A stretch of 35,250 nt of DNA from Bacteroidales bacterium (GTDB lineage Bacteria; Bacteroidota; Bacteroidia; Bacteroidales; Tenuifilaceae), in the NCBI GenBank assembly GCA_016931855.1, contig JAFGDZ010000078.1, positions 1 through 35,250 on the forward strand, given 5' to 3'. Numbering within the stretch: position 1 is the stretch's first letter; every line of letters starts with the position of its first letter. Below the pieces are notes generated by a model. It saw nothing but the letters and a program-made list of their open reading frames with translations. It had not been told where the DNA came from and did not search any database. The position numbers and the translations under genes were made by a program. This document shows, one piece after another, positions 7,048 through 16,375 of the stretch.

Positions 7048-10000
7048 CTAATGAATCCTATCGAGTTGGCCTGTACTTTTAGCAAACCACTTTTGCATGT
7101 TAACAGTAATACGATACATTACCGGAACAATAATAAGCGTAAGAAAGGTGGAAAATGTTAACCCAAAAATTACAGTCCACGATATTGGCCCCCACATTAT
7201 AACGTTATCTCCGCCAAAGTAGATATCAGGATTAAACTCCGATAGCCCTTTAATAAAATCAATATTTAGCCCAATAGCCATTGGAATTAGCCCAAGGATA
7301 GTAGTTATTGCCGTTAGCAACACTGGGCGAAGCCTAGTTCTACCAGCCTGAACAACACAATCGGTAGCATCTTGTAACGACAGAAAGGCATTCTCGGGCA
7401 GCCCCAGCTCCTCGCGGCGCTTCTCCTTAAGCAAACCTATATAGTCAATTAGCACAATGGCGTTGTTAACCACAATACCCGCAAGGGACACAAGTCCAAT
7501 ACCAGTCATAACAACCACAAAGTCCATTTTAAAAGTTGCTATCCCGCCAAACACACCAATTGTACTCAGCAGCACGCTGGATAGAATAATTAATGGCCGC
7601 ACCAAGGAGTTGAACTGGGTAACAAGTATCAAAAGAATAAGCGCAAGGGCAATTAGCATGGCATTACCAAGAAATGCCATAGATTCCTGCTGCTCTTCCT
7701 GCTCGCCTGTAAAAGCATACTTATAGCCCTCGGGCATATCAAATCCAGAGAGAATAACCTTAAGCTGATTGTTGATACTGGTGGCGTTATAACCCTTAAG
7801 GACATTAGAGTAAACAGTAACAACCCTATCTTTATCCTTTCTTTTTACCGAGCCGTAGGTTGTGGAGTAGTGAAACTCAGCTACAGCAGAAATAGGAATT
7901 TGAATAAGCTGCCCATCGTCCATAAACGATATTTTTTGGTTGAGAAGGGTTGCAAGATTATTCCTATAAGCCTCGTTGTAACGCAGCTGTATTGGGTAAT
8001 CGTCCTCACCAACCTTAAAGCGCGAGATCTCCTTTCCAAATAGTGATGTGCGTATGGTTTCTGCAATTTGCAAGGTACTTAACCCAAACCTGCGGGCCTT
8101 ATCCCTATCAATATCAATAATAAGCTCGGGCTTCCCAAGCTCTAGGTCAAACTTAAGCCCCTCAATACCGGCAATGTTGTAGCTGTTAATTAGCGTCTCA
8201 ACGGAGTCGGCCAGAACCAGAATCTTATCAAACTCAGGCCCGCTAACCTCAATATTAATAGCCTTACCTGCAGGTGGGCCCATTAGATCCTGAGTAAACG
8301 ATAGCTCAACTCCAGGGTACTTCCCAAGCAGCGCATCGTTTAGCGTCTGCATTATCTTTGAGGTATTATCGCCAAGCCTATCCTTAAACTCAACAAAAGA
8401 GATGGTTAGTAGGCCCTTATTAACCTCATCGCCAAAAGTCCACTCGTTTGGATCGCCTTTGCCCACAGTTGTAAGAACCGACTTAACAGAGTGCCTGTGC
8501 GGCTCTATAACCCGGTTAACATCTACCTCTATTAAGCGCATTACCGAGTCGGTAACTGCCAAATCGGAACCAATAGGAAGCTCCGCAACGATGTTAATGT
8601 AGTTAGGATCGTTGGTAGGAAAGAACTTAACCTCTGGCTGGCGAATTCCAAACAGCACAATTGTAAAAATCATTAGCCCAAAAGTACCTGCTAGGAACCA
8701 GATAGGGTTTTTACCCCTCAAAGCATAGCTAAGAACCCTAGAGTAAACATTCTCCAACCGGCTAAGGAAAACGCTTCGAAACCAGCGCTCAACCTTCCAA
8801 AAGAATATCATGTTTAGGTAGAGCACAATGGCCATAATGGCAAGTATATTTGCCAGGGCAAACCAGCGCACAGCATAGAATATTACCGCAAAAACTAGGA
8901 GAACCAGGATATTCCTATGCGTTTTCTTTTTATTGGGCCTATTATTAACGCTACCATCATCTATTTTAATAAACGTTGCCGCAACCACAGGGGTAATAAC
9001 CAGTGCAACAAACAGCGATGATATTAGAGTGATTATAAGAACAATTGGCAAATACTTCATAAACTCCCCCATAATACTATCCCAGAATGCTAACGGCAGG
9101 AATGCAGCCAGCGTGGTTGCCGTTGACGAGATGATTGGCATGGCTATTTCGCTGGTAGCCAATCGCGCCGCCTCAAATGGCTTGTAGCCCTGCCCAACAA
9201 ATCGGTATATGTTATCAACAACAACAATGGCATTGTCCACAAGCATACCTAGGGCAAGTATTAGGGCAAAAAGCACAATCATGTTAATCTTGTACCCAAT
9301 AAGCCCAAACACCATAAAGGAGAGTAGCATGGACAATGGAATAGCCAATCCAACAAACAGGGCGTTGCGCGTTCCCAGAAAATAGAACAGCACTATAACC
9401 ACAAGGAGAATACCCAGAATCATGCTATTCTCTAGGTTCGACAGCTGCTTGCGAACCATATCGCTCTGGTCATTGGTAATGCTCACGTTCATGGTTGCAG
9501 GTATTGCTCCCGTTTCCTGCGCCTCATTTAGAACATCAAAAATCTTATCGGTGGCAACAAGCAGGTTCTCTCCTCCCTTTTTAATTACCTGAACCGAAAC
9601 CACAGGCTGCCCATCAAGGCGAGCCTTGCTTGTGAGATCTGCATAACCATCAATAACCTTAGCCACATCGCGGAGGTAAACTACATGGCCGTTGCTCCTT
9701 TTTACAATAATGCTCTCAATGTCGGCTGTGCTCACAAACTCGTTTACAACGCGAATAGAGCGGCGGGTTTTGCCCAGCGTAATGTCGCCACCAGACATTG
9801 ATATGTTTTCCTGTGCTACAGCGTACTGAATATCGGGAAAAGCTAACCCTACGGCCTCAAGCTTATAGGGATCAACCTCAACAATAATCTCACGCGCCTC
9901 AACACCCTGAATATCAACCTTAGAAATCTCGGCAATTGACTCTAGCTTATCCTCAAGGTACTCCGCATAGCGCTTAAGCTCCGCCAACGAGAAATCGCCC

Positions 10001-10473
10001 GATAGGTTTATATTGATTATGGGAAACTCGGTAAAATCGATATCCGTAACAACAGGATCGGATAGGAGATCGCTTGGCAAATCGCTTTTTGCCCTATCTA
10101 CAGCATCCTTAACTTCCTGTAGGGCATCGCGAATCTCGGTGTCGTAGTTAAACTCCACCATTACCATTGATGCATCCTGCAACGAAGTAGATGTTACCTT
10201 TTTAACCCCTTTTGCCGATTCAACCTCTTTCTCAATTGGGCGGGTTATAAGGTTCTCCATATCAACCGGGGGGTTTCCGGGATATACGGTTTGCACCAGA
10301 ATGGTGGGAAAAAACACTTCGGGGAACAGCTCCTTACTTAGCCGTTGGTAAGAGATAAAACCAAACACTGCAACAATAGCCGTTAATAGGAATACGGTGT
10401 TCTTGTTTTTAAGCGCAAGTACAGTTAGCTTAAAATCTCTTATTGTATTTTTTACTGATGACTGATTGCTCAT
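7048..10473 (-). CDS. RND (AcrB/HAE1-type) efflux permease
   Basis: This inner-membrane proton antiporter of 1141 residues is the pump of a tripartite efflux system. It has the RND plan: a first helix near 25-45, a large periplasmic loop with porter repeats, helices 2-6, then a second half of the same design. The proton-relay region reads GMLVDNAIVVVDN with Asp413; the second Asp of AcrB is Asn414 here. Between the two halves, an extra hydrophobic block (about 525-565) suggests one or two additional membrane segments. A loop rich in Gly/Asp/Asn (near FNPDIYFGGDN) precedes the last helices. It starts 18 bases after the adaptor stop. Substrate cannot be read from the sequence. Confidence 0.94.
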   Translation of the reverse strand: MSNQSSVKNTIRDFKLTVLALKNKNTVFLLTAIVAVFGFISYQRLSKELFPEVFFPTILVQTVYPGNPPVDMENLITRPIEKEVESAKGVKKVTSTSLQDASMVMVEFNYDTEIRDALQEVKDAVDRAKSDLPSDLLSDPVVTDIDFTEFPIININLSGDFSLAELKRYAEYLEDKLESIAEISKVDIQGVEAREIIVEVDPYKLEAVGLAFPDIQYAVAQENISMSGGDITLGKTRRSIRVVNEFVSTADIESIIVKRSNGHVVYLRDVAKVIDGYADLTSKARLDGQPVVSVQVIKKGGENLLVATDKIFDVLNEAQETGAIPATMNVSITNDQSDMVRKQLSNLENSMILGILLVVIVLFYFLGTRNALFVGLAIPLSMLLSFMVFGLIGYKINMIVLFALILALGMLVDNAIVVVDNIYRFVGQGYKPFEAARLATSEIAMPIISSTATTLAAFLPLAFWDSIMGEFMKYLPIVLIITLISSLFVALVITPVVAATFIKIDDGSVNNRPNKKKTHRNILVLLVFAVIFYAVRWFALANILAIMAIVLYLNMIFFWKVERWFRSVFLSRLENVYSRVLSYALRGKNPIWFLAGTFGLMIFTIVLFGIRQPEVKFFPTNDPNYINIVAELPIGSDLAVTDSVMRLIEVDVNRVIEPHRHSVKSVLTTVGKGDPNEWTFGDEVNKGLLTISFVEFKDRLGDNTSKIMQTLNDALLGKYPGVELSFTQDLMGPPAGKAINIEVSGPEFDKILVLADSVETLINSYNIAGIEGLKFDLELGKPELIIDIDRDKARRFGLSTLQIAETIRTSLFGKEISRFKVGEDDYPIQLRYNEAYRNNLATLLNQKISFMDDGQLIQIPISAVAEFHYSTTYGSVKRKDKDRVVTVYSNVLKGYNATSINNQLKVILSGFDMPEGYKYAFTGEQEEQQESMAFLGNAMLIALALILLILVTQFNSLVRPLIILSSVLLSTIGVFGGIATFKMDFVVVMTGIGLVSLAGIVVNNAIVLIDYIGLLKEKRREELGLPENAFLSLQDATDCVVQAGRTRLRPVLLTAITTILGLIPMAIGLNIDFIKGLSEFNPDIYFGGDNVIMWGPISWTVIFGLTFSTFLTLIIVPVMYRITVNMQKWFAKSTGQLDRIH

Positions 10474-10491
10474 CTGCTTTAATTTTATCCG

Positions 10492-11619
10492 TTACTTAAT
10501 GGTTACCTTGCTACCATTACCAACAAGGTTAAATCCGGAAACAATAATCTGGTCGCCCACCGCTAAGCCGCTCTTTATCAGGGTGCGCTCACGGAACGAG
10601 AGTCCGGTTTTCACGTAAACCTTTTTGGCAACTGTTTCGCCAGCCTCATCCTTACTGGTAATAAACAAGAACTCACCTTTACTATCCTGCTTAATAACTA
10701 GCGAGGGAACAACAATGGCTTTTGCTTCTTCAAAATCTTTAAGATTTAAAAGGGCAATTTGATTGGCTTTTATGCTCTCATTCCCATTGCTAAACTCCAG
10801 CTCGATGGGAACAGTGCGCGACTTATAATCAACCACATTGCCTATTTGCTTAATGGGAACCGACAGCAAAATATCGGGGAAGGTTGGGAACGAAAGCTTA
10901 ACCACATCGCCCTCAGCTATTTTAGAGAGATAGTTCTCGGCAAGGTTAGCCTTAACCTTCATACGCTTTAGGCTAACAAGGTGCAATAGCGGAGCGCCAG
11001 GAGCGCCAAGTTCGCCCTCCTTAACATAAACCTCATCAACAATACCTGTGAATGGCGCTTTAATAACAGCCATAGCGAGCTGCGCCTTTAGGGTTGCCAG
11101 CTTACGCTCTAAGCTTTCCTTTGCGTTTTTGGCCTCAAGGTACTGTATCTCTGAGCCCACACTCTGATCGTAAAGAGCCTTCTGCTTATCGTACACCTTT
11201 GTTGCAAGTTCCAAGGCTGTGTTCACCTCTTGAATTCCGCGCTCTGTTACACTTGTGTTTAGCTCAACAAGTAGCTGTCCGGCGCTTACCCTATCGCCCT
11301 TTTTAACGGCAACCTTAACAATTTGGCCTCCAACCTCGGGGCTAATTTTTGCCTCCTCAACGGGTTCTACAGCACCATTCACAATAACAAAGTGCTCAAA
11401 AAGCTGATATTGAAGCCTCTCTACGTAAACAGGAATTTTCCCGCTCTCGCCCTCACCAGACTTTAGCAGTGCAAGCTCATCCTCAAGCGTTTTTATTTCG
11501 TGATCGATAGCAATTGACTTTTCTTTAAGCTCTGCTAATCGTGCTTTTATCTGCTCCTCAGGGTTACCTCCGCACGAAACAAGGATAACAGCAATTGAAA
11601 GGGCTAATATTTTTTTCAT
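10492..11619 (-). CDS. RND efflux periplasmic adaptor (membrane fusion lipoprotein)
   Basis: The adaptor links the RND pump to the TolC channel. The ATG at 11619 gives MKKILALSIAVILVSCGGN with a lipobox (SC, Cys16), so it is a lipoprotein of 375 aa. An in-frame upstream ATG would add 39 residues with no signal and was rejected. Just after the anchor is a charged heptad segment (EEQIKARLAELKEKSIAIDHEIKTL, about 20-45), then a biotinyl-lipoyl half (EVGGQIVKVAVKKGDRVSAGQLLVEL), a short alpha hairpin, the second lipoyl half (IKAPFTGIVDEVYVKEGE) and a beta-barrel. It lies between tolC and the permease, with about 130 non-coding bases before it. Confidence 0.9.
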   Translation of the reverse strand: MKKILALSIAVILVSCGGNPEEQIKARLAELKEKSIAIDHEIKTLEDELALLKSGEGESGKIPVYVERLQYQLFEHFVIVNGAVEPVEEAKISPEVGGQIVKVAVKKGDRVSAGQLLVELNTSVTERGIQEVNTALELATKVYDKQKALYDQSVGSEIQYLEAKNAKESLERKLATLKAQLAMAVIKAPFTGIVDEVYVKEGELGAPGAPLLHLVSLKRMKVKANLAENYLSKIAEGDVVKLSFPTFPDILLSVPIKQIGNVVDYKSRTVPIELEFSNGNESIKANQIALLNLKDFEEAKAIVVPSLVIKQDSKGEFLFITSKDEAGETVAKKVYVKTGLSFRERTLIKSGLAVGDQIIVSGFNLVGNGSKVTIK

Positions 11620-11749
11620 TGTAGTAAAATTATTTTTAGGCAACACAAGGGTACAATACTCATTAGAGCGCCAATTATGGGCGTAATGCCAACTCTTTTT
11701 CAACGCTCTGCTTACATTAAAAACACTCCAACTCATAGTAGCGGCGGTA

Positions 11750-13075
11750 TTATAGTAGGCTCAAAATTTTATCCAGCTTAAGCTTTGCGTTTAGCAAATC
11801 GTACGCAGCTTGAACAAAATTGCCTTCAGCCTCAAGGTGCTTATCGTTAGCTTGAATAACATCGGTTTCCGAGGCCATCCCCTTAGTGTACTTAAGCATT
11901 ATGTTTTTGTACACCCTTGCAGCCAGCTCGCGGTTAACCTTAGCCGATTCGTACATGCTATACAGGGTTCTATAGCTGTTTAGCGCATCGGCATAATCCA
12001 TACTTAGCGCATACCGCACCAGCTCCAAGGAGTTTTGCGACTGGTTTAGGCTGATTTTGGCCTGCTGCACTTTAGATAGGCGCTGGCCGCTGGAGAAGAT
12101 TGGGACAGAAAGGCTAAGCCCCACCATCATTTTGGGGTTAAAGTTTATTGCAGGCTCATTAAACTGCTCCTGATATGTAAAGAATGCTGCTAATGAAGGA
12201 AGGAACTCCGTTTTTTGGCGCGCTAAATCTAAGGAGTTAAGCTTTACCTGGTTCTCCAGAATGCGAACGTCAATGCTCCTCTCTAGTTCCAACTTACCGT
12301 TTTCATACTGTAGCTGGTTCATTCCACCAATAAAAGCATCGTAGCTATCGGTTAGCTCCAAATCTACAGACATTGGCAGGCCAATTTGGTACTTCAGTAA
12401 GTTTTTGGCATTGTTAAGCTGTGCTGCAACCTCAAGCCGCTTATTCTCAATTGTAGAGCCCGCAAGCTTAAACTGATCAACGGTAACATCATCAACAAAA
12501 CCCACATCATACATTTTTTGAGTATGATCTATTACTGTGGTAATGTTATTAGCGCTAGAGTCTAAAATTGCCTTACTCTGAGCAATTAGCAGCACTAAAT
12601 AGTAAGCAGTTGCGATACCGCTCTTTAGCTCTACATCTGTTTTTTCAAGACTTAGCTCCGATAGCTGCTTGTAAGCCTTTGATGCACGCAAACCCACAAT
12701 GTACGGGCCACTAAAAATTAGCTGAGTAGCGGTAAGCCCGTAAGTACCACTAGTCTTTTCGCCAAGAGGGATTAATGTTGGCTTTTCATCAGGGTCGTTT
12801 GGATCTGGTGGTCCAAAAGGAACCAAAGGAATATCATCAAGCCTGTACTGCAAATTTGCCTCACCGGTAACCTGGGGTAAGCCCATTGCTGTGGTTTCCC
12901 AAACCTTTTTATTAGCCTTATCTACCTCAAGTTCAGCATTTTTTCTATTCAAGTTATTTTCCAGAGCATACTCTTGCGCTTGCTTAAGCGATAGAACCAT
13001 ACGCTCCTTTTCCTGGGCCACTCCACCAAAGAACAGCAAAACCAGAAAAAGCATTATTCCTACTTTCCTAAGCAT
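11750..13075 (-). CDS. TolC-family outer-membrane efflux protein
   Basis: This outer-membrane channel completes the RND pump encoded downstream. The ATG at 13075 gives a signal peptide (MLRKVGIMLFLVLLFFGGVAQ) and a 441-aa protein; a longer frame start at 13117 would overlap the tetR 3' end and bury the signal. Two outer-efflux repeats are visible: LSLKQAQEYALENNLNRKNAELEVDKA at the start, and a matching second half with YADALNSYRTLYSMYESAKVNRELAARVYKNIMLKY near the C-terminus. It begins 29 bases after the tetR stop, in a tetR-tolC-adaptor-pump operon. Confidence 0.91.
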   Translation of the reverse strand: MLRKVGIMLFLVLLFFGGVAQEKERMVLSLKQAQEYALENNLNRKNAELEVDKANKKVWETTAMGLPQVTGEANLQYRLDDIPLVPFGPPDPNDPDEKPTLIPLGEKTSGTYGLTATQLIFSGPYIVGLRASKAYKQLSELSLEKTDVELKSGIATAYYLVLLIAQSKAILDSSANNITTVIDHTQKMYDVGFVDDVTVDQFKLAGSTIENKRLEVAAQLNNAKNLLKYQIGLPMSVDLELTDSYDAFIGGMNQLQYENGKLELERSIDVRILENQVKLNSLDLARQKTEFLPSLAAFFTYQEQFNEPAINFNPKMMVGLSLSVPIFSSGQRLSKVQQAKISLNQSQNSLELVRYALSMDYADALNSYRTLYSMYESAKVNRELAARVYKNIMLKYTKGMASETDVIQANDKHLEAEGNFVQAAYDLLNAKLKLDKILSLL

Positions 13076-13104
13076 AAAAACTAAGGTGTTTAATGTTTCT
13101 GTTA

Positions 13105-13716
13105 CTATATGTTCCATTTCTCTTTGCGCTTCTCTTCCAGCGCACGAATACCCTGTTCCGTTGCAACCCCCCGAACATGGTATAGCATAATATTAAAAAA
13201 AGCCTCATCCGAAGTAAAATCGTCAAGAGTAAACACCTCACTAGTTAACATGCCCTCAAGCCTAACCACATGGAGCTTACACATAAGCTCTTCGTCAATT
13301 TCAGCCCTATAAAGGCCAGCGGCTTTTCCCTTCTTTATATTTGCCCTAACATTGGCCATAACCCTTTGGCGCCTATAATCGGCAAAGCGGCGATACTGTT
13401 TTGGGTAGTACTTTTTTAAATCGAAAAGAACAGCATGTGCTAATCCTTGAATTTTGCCCTGAACCATCCGGTTTATCGCAAAAAGTTCGTCTATTGCATC
13501 AAAATTCTTTGCGAAAATTGATTCGAACTCATTGTTAAACATTTCGATATCGCATTCCACGTAATGATCCACCAGATCCTCTTTATCCTTAAAAAAGGTG
13601 TAAAGCGTTTTCTTAGACATCCCCAGATAGTTGGCTATATCGCTCATTGTAACGCTCTTTATGCCATACTTATGGTACAAATCGCACACCTTATGAACAA
13701 TAGATTGCTTATCCAT
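13105..13716 (-). CDS. TetR/AcrR family transcriptional regulator
   Basis: This protein of 203 residues has the N-terminal TetR helix-turn-helix: KYGIKSVTMSDIANYLGMSKKTLYTFFKDKEDLVDHYVE (about residues 17-55). The rest is a variable helical ligand-binding and dimer domain. It is the first gene of the efflux operon, so it most likely represses its own operon until a pump substrate binds. A palindromic candidate operator lies 24 bases upstream of its ATG. The ligand is unknown. Confidence 0.93.
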   Translation of the reverse strand: MDKQSIVHKVCDLYHKYGIKSVTMSDIANYLGMSKKTLYTFFKDKEDLVDHYVECDIEMFNNEFESIFAKNFDAIDELFAINRMVQGKIQGLAHAVLFDLKKYYPKQYRRFADYRRQRVMANVRANIKKGKAAGLYRAEIDEELMCKLHVVRLEGMLTSEVFTLDDFTSDEAFFNIMLYHVRGVATEQGIRALEEKRKEKWNI

Positions 13717-13729
13717 TTCAATTTATTTA

Positions 13730-13756
13730 GGAAACCAAAGAAACTAAAATAGTTTC
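13730..13756. promoter_or_regulatory. candidate TetR operator
   Basis: GAAACTA (13740-13746) and TAGTTTC (13750-13756) form a perfect inverted repeat with a 3-base centre. A third copy of the half site, GGAAAC, lies at 13730-13735. The position just upstream of the tetR ATG (13716) fits an autorepressor site. The link to this TetR protein is inferred from position only. Confidence 0.5.
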
Positions 13757-13900
13757 CAATGTGCATAAAGAAAAAGCTAATTTTTGCTAATGATTACCAG
13801 ACAATTAAAAATTACAGAGAGGGAAGTTACAACGCGTGGAGCAAATATGCGGAACGAGGATTGGTATTGCTCAAAAGGGTTAAAAACTGCCTGAAATAGA

Positions 13901-13925
13901 GAAGGCGTTGCTTTGCAACGCCTTC
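13901..13925. terminator. hairpin downstream of the glycosyltransferase gene
   Basis: GAAGGCGTTGC (13901-13911) pairs with GCAACGCCTTC (13915-13925) around a TTT loop, an 11-bp perfect stem. There is no T run directly after it on the minus strand, and it is about 140 bases beyond the glycosyltransferase stop. It is a likely but atypical terminator. Confidence 0.5.
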
Positions 13926-14062
13926 CTGCCTAAACCTCAATTTCTTTTTTCCAGCCCGCCCTTGTGCCCATCTAGGGTAAAAATCTGGTTTAATAACGTC
14001 TTATTCTACGTATAAAGCAGTAAAATGGTACAAAAAACAGTGCCCGTTTAAAGATAAGGGAA

Positions 14063-15148
14063 TCAGGCTAAATTGCTAGCAACTTTTTCAAATAACTGAA
14101 GATAATCGTTAGCAATGGAGCTCCAGCAATAGCGTTCATTAACAATCATCACGCTAGCAAGGCTCTTTTTGGAAAGGCTCTTTTCGTTTTCAGAAAAGTT
14201 TTTAATAACCAAAGAAAGTTCCTCTGTGCTAGAGAAGTAGAAGCCAGCACTACCCAAAACTTCTCTATTAAACAGGTTGTTATGGGCTACAACTACGCAT
14301 CCACACGCCATAGCCTCCAGCAAGCTAGGGTTTGTACCGCCAACCGTGTGGCCGTGTATATACAGGAGTGCGCCTAATCGTAAAGCATTAAGCTCATCCT
14401 GATTATACGCTGCGCCATAAAAATGGACAAGTTTACTTTGGGAGTACTGCTCATACAGCATTTTACCATATCCACTATCAATACTACCAACAATTACAAT
14501 GGGGATCTTGGCCAATATAGCTGCATTAGCTATTTGCTTAATGCTGTTCTCGGGGGTTATGCGGGCAATGGCCAAGCAGTATTTTTCTGGAACGCCAACC
14601 TTTACTTTAGGCTCATTGCAGGTATCGGCTCCGTAGGGAATAAATACAGTATTAACAGAATACTTTTTGTAAAGTATGCTGCCAATCTCCCTGCTATCTA
14701 CCACTAGGTTACGGGTGAGCTTAACCGCGCAGTACTCGCAAAAGCGCAAATACAGGCTAGCTACAAGTCCCCATTTCTCGCGGGTGTACTCAAGTCCATC
14801 CATATTAACAACAACTCGTTTCCTGGTTTGCTTCCCAAAGAATAGCAACCACGGAGCAAAGCCGTAACCACACTCAAGCAAAACATGGAAGCCCATTTGC
14901 TTGGCCTTTACTAGCGACAATAAATCGTAGAGGAGGGTTTGCACTTGCGATGGAAGAAACCAAGGGGTTGCAACAGGAAGCACCCAAACGTTACCATGCC
15001 TAAAGGCTTTGGCTGACTTATTGCACGGGCAAAACACCCAAACATCTACACCAACGTGGGCCAGCTTAGCAGAAAGAACTTCGGCAAAACGCTCGAAGCC
15101 ACCGTACCTATTCGGGATTCCACGAGTACCAAGTATGGCAACCTTCAC
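14063..15148 (-). CDS. DUF1972/GT4 family glycosyltransferase
   Basis: The N-terminus MKVAILGTRGIPNRYGGFERFAE is the signature of the DUF1972 domain, found in rhamnosyl- and related transferases. The C-terminal half is a GT-B fold GT4 domain: nucleotide-sugar site GHTVGGTNPSLLEAMACG with Glu278, and a second Glu at 296. At 361 residues it is a normal full-length enzyme. It probably adds a sugar to a surface polysaccharide or lipid-linked glycan. The start codon is GTG. It follows the histidine kinase gene by 9 bases, an unusual pairing. Donor and acceptor are unknown. Confidence 0.88.
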   Translation of the reverse strand: MKVAILGTRGIPNRYGGFERFAEVLSAKLAHVGVDVWVFCPCNKSAKAFRHGNVWVLPVATPWFLPSQVQTLLYDLLSLVKAKQMGFHVLLECGYGFAPWLLFFGKQTRKRVVVNMDGLEYTREKWGLVASLYLRFCEYCAVKLTRNLVVDSREIGSILYKKYSVNTVFIPYGADTCNEPKVKVGVPEKYCLAIARITPENSIKQIANAAILAKIPIVIVGSIDSGYGKMLYEQYSQSKLVHFYGAAYNQDELNALRLGALLYIHGHTVGGTNPSLLEAMACGCVVVAHNNLFNREVLGSAGFYFSSTEELSLVIKNFSENEKSLSKKSLASVMIVNERYCWSSIANDYLQLFEKVASNLA

Positions 15149-15157
15149 TTAAGCTTA

Positions 15158-16375
15158 TTAGTTAGGGGTATCAGTATAATCGGATTTGGGAACCGTAAAG
15201 TAAAATCGGGAGCCCATATTGGGGACGCTCTCAAGGCCAATCACTCCACCATTTCGTTCAACAAACTCCTTGCAAAGGATAAGGCCTAACCCAGTTCCCT
15301 TTTCTTGCTGAGTGCCTATTGTGGTTGGGTTTGAATCAATCTTAAACAATCGTTTCTGATCTTCGGGAGCAATACCAATGCCTGTATCGGTAACCGAGAG
15401 TAGCCACATATCGCCCTTATCGGCTATAGCTATATGAATTTCGCCGCTAACTGGGGTAAATTTTATGGCGTTGGAGAGCAGGTTGCGCACAACCGTTGTA
15501 ATCATGTTTGCATCAACAAAAGCAACCTTGCTTTCAATACCCTCAATAAGTATAGCAATCTGCTTTTGCTTGGCGTTGCCCTGTAGCAGCTCCACATTCT
15601 CGCTTACAAGCAAACCAATATCCACAAGCTTTGGACGCAACGGCATGCGGCCGGTTTGCACCATGGACCACTGCAAAAGGTTCTCCAGAAGGTTAAAGGT
15701 GTTGTTTGAGTACTTGTATATTTGGTGTATAAACTCCTTAAGGCGCTCAGAATCGAACGACTCAAACTCCCTTGCAAGCAGCTCCGATAGCCCAAGAACC
15801 GTGCTAAAGGGATTTTTTAAATCGTGGGCAATAATGGCAAAGAACTTATCTTTGGTTGAGTTTAGGGCTTCCAGCTCAAAGCGCTGCTTTTCCAACTCCT
15901 CTTTTTGGCGCTGAACCTCTGTGTTTGAGCTCTTAAGCTCCACTTCCAGCTTGTTATAATCGCGTAAGCGCAAAACAAGCCCCTTGAGCATGGCAAGTGT
16001 AAGCTTGGCGTTTGTGTTGATAAGATCGAAAAATATCTTTTGATCTAACCGTAACAGCAGGGTTGGCCCGTTTGCCGACACCGAGGTGGAACGTACGCTT
16101 GAATCCACAAGAGAGTACTCTCCTACATACTGGCGGGGGCCAAAGTTTGCATACACATAATCGCCAACATGAGCCCGTACGCTCCCCTCAACCACAATGT
16201 AAAGGGCAAAATCGGCATCGCCTTGCTTAAATAGCAACTGGTTGGTATCGCAGAACGTGGGAACAAGCACTTGCGCGATGCTCTCAAGCAAGGGGGTTTC
16301 AACATCAGCAAAAATAAAAACCGACTTAAGAATCTCTACCCTCCTAGAAAACTCTACTGACGGAACCTTTTCCAT
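15158..16375 (-). CDS. cNMP-binding domain histidine kinase
   Basis: This is a cytoplasmic sensor kinase of 405 residues. Residues about 18-135 form a CRP-type cyclic-nucleotide-binding fold (LLFKQGDADFALYIVVEGSVRA, then VGEYSLVDSSVRSTSV in the phosphate-binding position). A coiled-coil linker (about 140-172) leads to the kinase. The phospho-acceptor is His184 in IIAHDLKNPF, the N box is RNLLSNAIKF (about 297-306), the G1 box DTGIGI (330-335) and the G2 box GTGLGL (360-365). The GEYSLV/RSTS phosphate cassette differs from the GELAL/RxAT of CAP, so cAMP binding is uncertain. No response regulator is adjacent. It is co-transcribed with the glycosyltransferase. Confidence 0.9.
   Translation of the reverse strand: MEKVPSVEFSRRVEILKSVFIFADVETPLLESIAQVLVPTFCDTNQLLFKQGDADFALYIVVEGSVRAHVGDYVYANFGPRQYVGEYSLVDSSVRSTSVSANGPTLLLRLDQKIFFDLINTNAKLTLAMLKGLVLRLRDYNKLEVELKSSNTEVQRQKEELEKQRFELEALNSTKDKFFAIIAHDLKNPFSTVLGLSELLAREFESFDSERLKEFIHQIYKYSNNTFNLLENLLQWSMVQTGRMPLRPKLVDIGLLVSENVELLQGNAKQKQIAILIEGIESKVAFVDANMITTVVRNLLSNAIKFTPVSGEIHIAIADKGDMWLLSVTDTGIGIAPEDQKRLFKIDSNPTTIGTQQEKGTGLGLILCKEFVERNGGVIGLESVPNMGSRFYFTVPKSDYTDTPN

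Larger units (their letters stand above)
13717..14062. other. intergenic region upstream of tetR
   Basis: These 346 bases hold the candidate TetR operator (13740-13756), the promoter region of the efflux operon, and a hairpin at 13901-13925. No gene was supported. Confidence 0.4.

Noticed and set aside
11620-11736. 39-residue N-terminal extension of the RND adaptor
   Set aside because: It would place the lipoprotein signal in the middle of the protein. The ATG at 11619 gives a normal lipobox.
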